Shown: positions 5,233-7,445 of the stretch, piece by piece
Layout of the letters: each line of letters opens with the position of its first letter
Numbering within the stretch: the stretch's first letter is position 1
NCBI GenBank assembly: GCA_937874455.1
Contig: CALNBE010000270.1
Coordinates: 1-7,445, forward strand
DNA from: an uncultured Opitutia bacterium
GTDB lineage: Bacteria > Verrucomicrobiota > Verrucomicrobiia > Opitutales > UBA953
Length of the DNA stretch: 7,445 nt
Direction: 5' to 3'
Translations under genes and position numbers: made by a program
Notes under the pieces: generated by a model
What the model was told of the DNA's origin: nothing
The model's input: the letters and a program-made list of their open reading frames with translations, nothing else
The model's database searches: none

Positions 5233-7445
5233 TCACTTTTCGCCAAGAACCTCGTCCAACTCCCAGCCCTGTTCGCGCAGCATCGGTTCGGCCTTCTTCC
5301 ACTTCAATTCAAGTGTCTCTGGACCGCGTCGAATACGGACGGTATCGTTGCGGCCAATCTTCGGGTATTCGCGGCGAATGGTGATTCCCGGCACTGGCTG
5401 GGCTTCCGCTTGCGCCTCCGCCGCCACCTCGGCCTTCACTTCCTCCGCCAAACTTGCCGGCGCGTCCTTCGGTCCGGTAGTCACCACCAACCGTTGGATG
5501 CGCTGAATCAGCTCCTGGAAGGCATCCATGCTCGTCGCAGCACGAAACAAACCGCTGCAAATATCTCCGCGCACCCGGCCCAGCATGGCCTCGAAATAGT
5601 GGTAGGCCTCGTTTTTGTATTCGTTGAGCGGATCCTTCTGGGCGTAGCCGCGCAAACCAACGCTCCGGCGCAATTCTTCCATCTCCGTCAGGTGATCCTG
5701 CCAGTTCCGGTCGATGCCTCGAATCACAATGTAGCGCTCCATTTGCACCAAGCCTTCGGGCGATTCAAACTCCTCGCGCTCTTTGTAGAAGTTCTGAATT
5801 TTCTCCAAAACTTTCTTCTGCACCTCCGCCGCGGCCAGTCCGGCCAGTTCATCCGCCGACTGTCGCAAAGGAAATGTCGTCTGCACCCAGCCGCAGAAAT
5901 CCTCCAGCTCCTTTTCCTCCGGGCGGGAGTTGTGATCCGGGAACAACGGTTCCAGCCGCACTGCGATTTCCTCCGCCACAAAGGTGAAAAGCAACTCGCG
6001 CGGATTGGGATCATGCAGCGCCTGGTTGCGCAGTCCGTAAATGATCTCACGCTGGCGGTTCAACACGTCGTCATATTGCAGCAGGCGTTTGCGCATGCTG
6101 TAGTGCTGGCCTTCCACACGTTTTTGCGCCGTGCCAATCGAGCGGTTGAGCAAGGGGTGCTCCAGCGGTTCGCCCTCCTTGAAGGATTTTTCCAACAGGC
6201 GGGAAATCGGACCAGCGTTGGCGAAGAGGCGCATCAAATCGTCCTCCAGCGACACCAAGAACTTGGACCGGCCGGGGTCGCCCTGACGCGAGCAACGGCC
6301 GCGCAACTGGCGATCCACGCGGCGGGATTCGTGTCGTTCCGTGCCCAGCACGTAAAGTCCACCCAGCTCCTTCACGCCCTCGCCCAGCCGGATGTCCGTG
6401 CCGCGACCCGCCATGTTGGTGGCGATGGTGACGGCGCCGCGCTGTCCGGCGTTTGTGACAATGTCCGCCTCAATCTGGTGATTCTTGGCGTTGAGCACCT
6501 GGTGGGGAATGCCCGCGCGTTTGAGCATGCGGCTCAAAGTTTCCGAGGCGTCAACACTCGCGGTGCCGACCAGCACCGGCTGACCGCGCTTGTGCGCCTC
6601 GCGAATTTCCTCGATGGCGTGGTTGTATTTTTCGCGCCGGGTTTTGAAAATAATGTCGTTCTCGTCGATCCGAATGCAGGGCTTGTTGGTGGGAATCGCC
6701 ACCACGCCGAGCCGGTAAATGTCGTTGAACTCCGACGCTTCGGTTTCGGCGGTGCCGGTCATCCCGGAAAGTTTTTCGTAGAGGCGGAAATAATTCTGAA
6801 TGGTGATGGTGGCGTAGGTTTTGGTTTCCTTTTCGATCTTCACGCCTTCCTTCGCCTCCACCGCCTGGTGCAACCCGTCGCTCCAGCGGCGGCCCGGCAT
6901 GATGCGGCCGGTATTCTCATCGACGATCATCACCTTGTCGTCCTGCACCACATAATGCACGTCGCGGTCAAAGAGCGCATAAGCCCGGACCAGCGTCGAA
7001 ATCGTGTGGATTTCCTCGCTGACGCGGATGAAATTTTCCTCCGCCTTCTGCTTGCGCTCCGTTTTTTCCTCCGGGGAAAGCGATGCATCCTTGTCCACAT
7101 CGACATAGAAAGAAGGCAGGTCGGGCAGCACAAACGCATCAGGATCGTCCGGGCGCAGCGTGTCGCGGCCAATCTGAGTCAGGTCCGCCTCGTGCTGCTT
7201 TTCGTTGATCGCGTAGTAAAGTTCCTCCTTGAGCTGGTAGCGCTTCTCCTTGTTGAAGTCCGAGAACATCTCGGCATCAAACTTGTCGAGTTTCTTGCGC
7301 CAGGTGCCGTTTTCCATCATGCGCAGTAACTGCTTGTTGCGCGGCATTCCAATCTGCACTTGCAGCATCTTGGCTAGGGCGGACTGCTCGTCGCCCTCGG
7401 GATTTTCCAGCTCTTCCTTTGCCTCCGAAATCAGCCGGTTGCACA
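5233..7445 (-). CDS. secA: Preprotein translocase ATPase SecA, 5' part missing at window edge
   Basis: SecA is the cytoplasmic/membrane ATPase that drives unfolded preproteins through SecYEG. The frame stays open to the right edge, so this is the C-terminal ~736 residues; the ATG at 7366-7368 is internal. NBD1 with Walker A and B lies outside. Visible in order are the preprotein cross-linking region with an extended insertion (ELYYAINEKQHEADLTQIG, then a charged coiled-coil-like stretch); GRRWSDGLHQAVEAKEGV; NYFRLYEKLSGMTGTAETEA; NBD2 motifs VLVGTASVDASE, TNMAGRGTDIRLG and QLRGRCSRQGDPG (6271-6309); the scaffold/wing region KRLLQYDDVLNRQREIIY; and the two-helix finger with RGYAQKDPLNEYKNEA. 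An Ala/Glu/Gln-rich linker then leads to KIGRND (5344-5361) and a final 36 residues (TVRIRRGPETLELKWKK...). These lack the usual CxCx8C(H/C) zinc motif that binds SecB and lipids. It converges on the TraB-like gene, with a shared terminator between them. Confidence 0.97.
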   Translation of the reverse strand, partial: CNRLISEAKEELENPEGDEQSALAKMLQVQIGMPRNKQLLRMMENGTWRKKLDKFDAEMFSDFNKEKRYQLKEELYYAINEKQHEADLTQIGRDTLRPDDPDAFVLPDLPSFYVDVDKDASLSPEEKTERKQKAEENFIRVSEEIHTISTLVRAYALFDRDVHYVVQDDKVMIVDENTGRIMPGRRWSDGLHQAVEAKEGVKIEKETKTYATITIQNYFRLYEKLSGMTGTAETEASEFNDIYRLGVVAIPTNKPCIRIDENDIIFKTRREKYNHAIEEIREAHKRGQPVLVGTASVDASETLSRMLKRAGIPHQVLNAKNHQIEADIVTNAGQRGAVTIATNMAGRGTDIRLGEGVKELGGLYVLGTERHESRRVDRQLRGRCSRQGDPGRSKFLVSLEDDLMRLFANAGPISRLLEKSFKEGEPLEHPLLNRSIGTAQKRVEGQHYSMRKRLLQYDDVLNRQREIIYGLRNQALHDPNPRELLFTFVAEEIAVRLEPLFPDHNSRPEEKELEDFCGWVQTTFPLRQSADELAGLAAAEVQKKVLEKIQNFYKEREEFESPEGLVQMERYIVIRGIDRNWQDHLTEMEELRRSVGLRGYAQKDPLNEYKNEAYHYFEAMLGRVRGDICSGLFRAATSMDAFQELIQRIQRLVVTTGPKDAPASLAEEVKAEVAAEAQAEAQPVPGITIRREYPKIGRNDTVRIRRGPETLELKWKKAEPMLREQGWELDEVLGEK

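Noticed and set aside
5410..7329. Long open frame on the plus strand opposite secA (639 codons)
   Set aside because: It has no recognisable domains and a composition typical of an antisense shadow; SecA is unmistakable on the other strand.
1..7445. Undescribed defence, mobile or secretion system
   Set aside because: The genes are housekeeping or solitary enzymes with no shared pathway. There is no transposase, integrase, CRISPR array, toxin-antitoxin pair or clustered unknown genes.

Overview
This 7.4-kb window reads as ordinary chromosomal DNA of a GC-rich bacterium, most likely a member of the Verrucomicrobiota (PVC superphylum). Three observations point there, all from recalled family knowledge rather than a search. 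The SecA helicase motif VI is QLRGRCSRQGD, close to the RGRCAR form I recall from chlamydial and verrucomicrobial SecA. SecA also carries a long insertion in its preprotein-binding region. One intergenic region looks like the degenerate non-coding repeats (accacggaagtcac..., cacaaatggccgcgaaa..., cctttgcgacctttgtg...) scattered through many verrucomicrobial genomes. Start codons mostly lack a clear Shine-Dalgarno sequence.

Layout: a near-perfect bidirectional intrinsic terminator (10-42) closes a gene lying left of the window. After a spacer with no clear gene comes hemN (320-1723, +), an oxygen-independent coproporphyrinogen III dehydrogenase. It converges with a PhnP-like metallo-beta-lactamase-fold hydrolase (1745-2530, -), leaving only 21 bp between the stop codons. 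The 378-bp gap at 2531-2908 holds the degenerate dispersed repeat. Then come two exported proteins on the + strand, an endonuclease/exonuclease/phosphatase-family enzyme (2909-3841) and a TraB/PrgY/Tiki-like protein (4041-5126), separated by about 200 bp. A second strong bidirectional terminator (5156-5185) sits between the TraB-like gene and the converging secA (5233 to beyond the right edge, -), of which only the C-terminal ~736 codons are present.

The genes do not form an obvious pathway: haem synthesis, a solo hydrolase, two secreted proteins and the Sec motor. I find no CRISPR array, RNA gene, intact mobile element or defence-type cluster, and no convincing undescribed system. The most interesting details are the SecA C-terminus, where the usual cysteine zinc motif after KIGRND is replaced by a different basic/aromatic tail; the intergenic repeat with a 13-bp perfect inverted repeat; and an altered C-terminal histidine motif in the MBL hydrolase.
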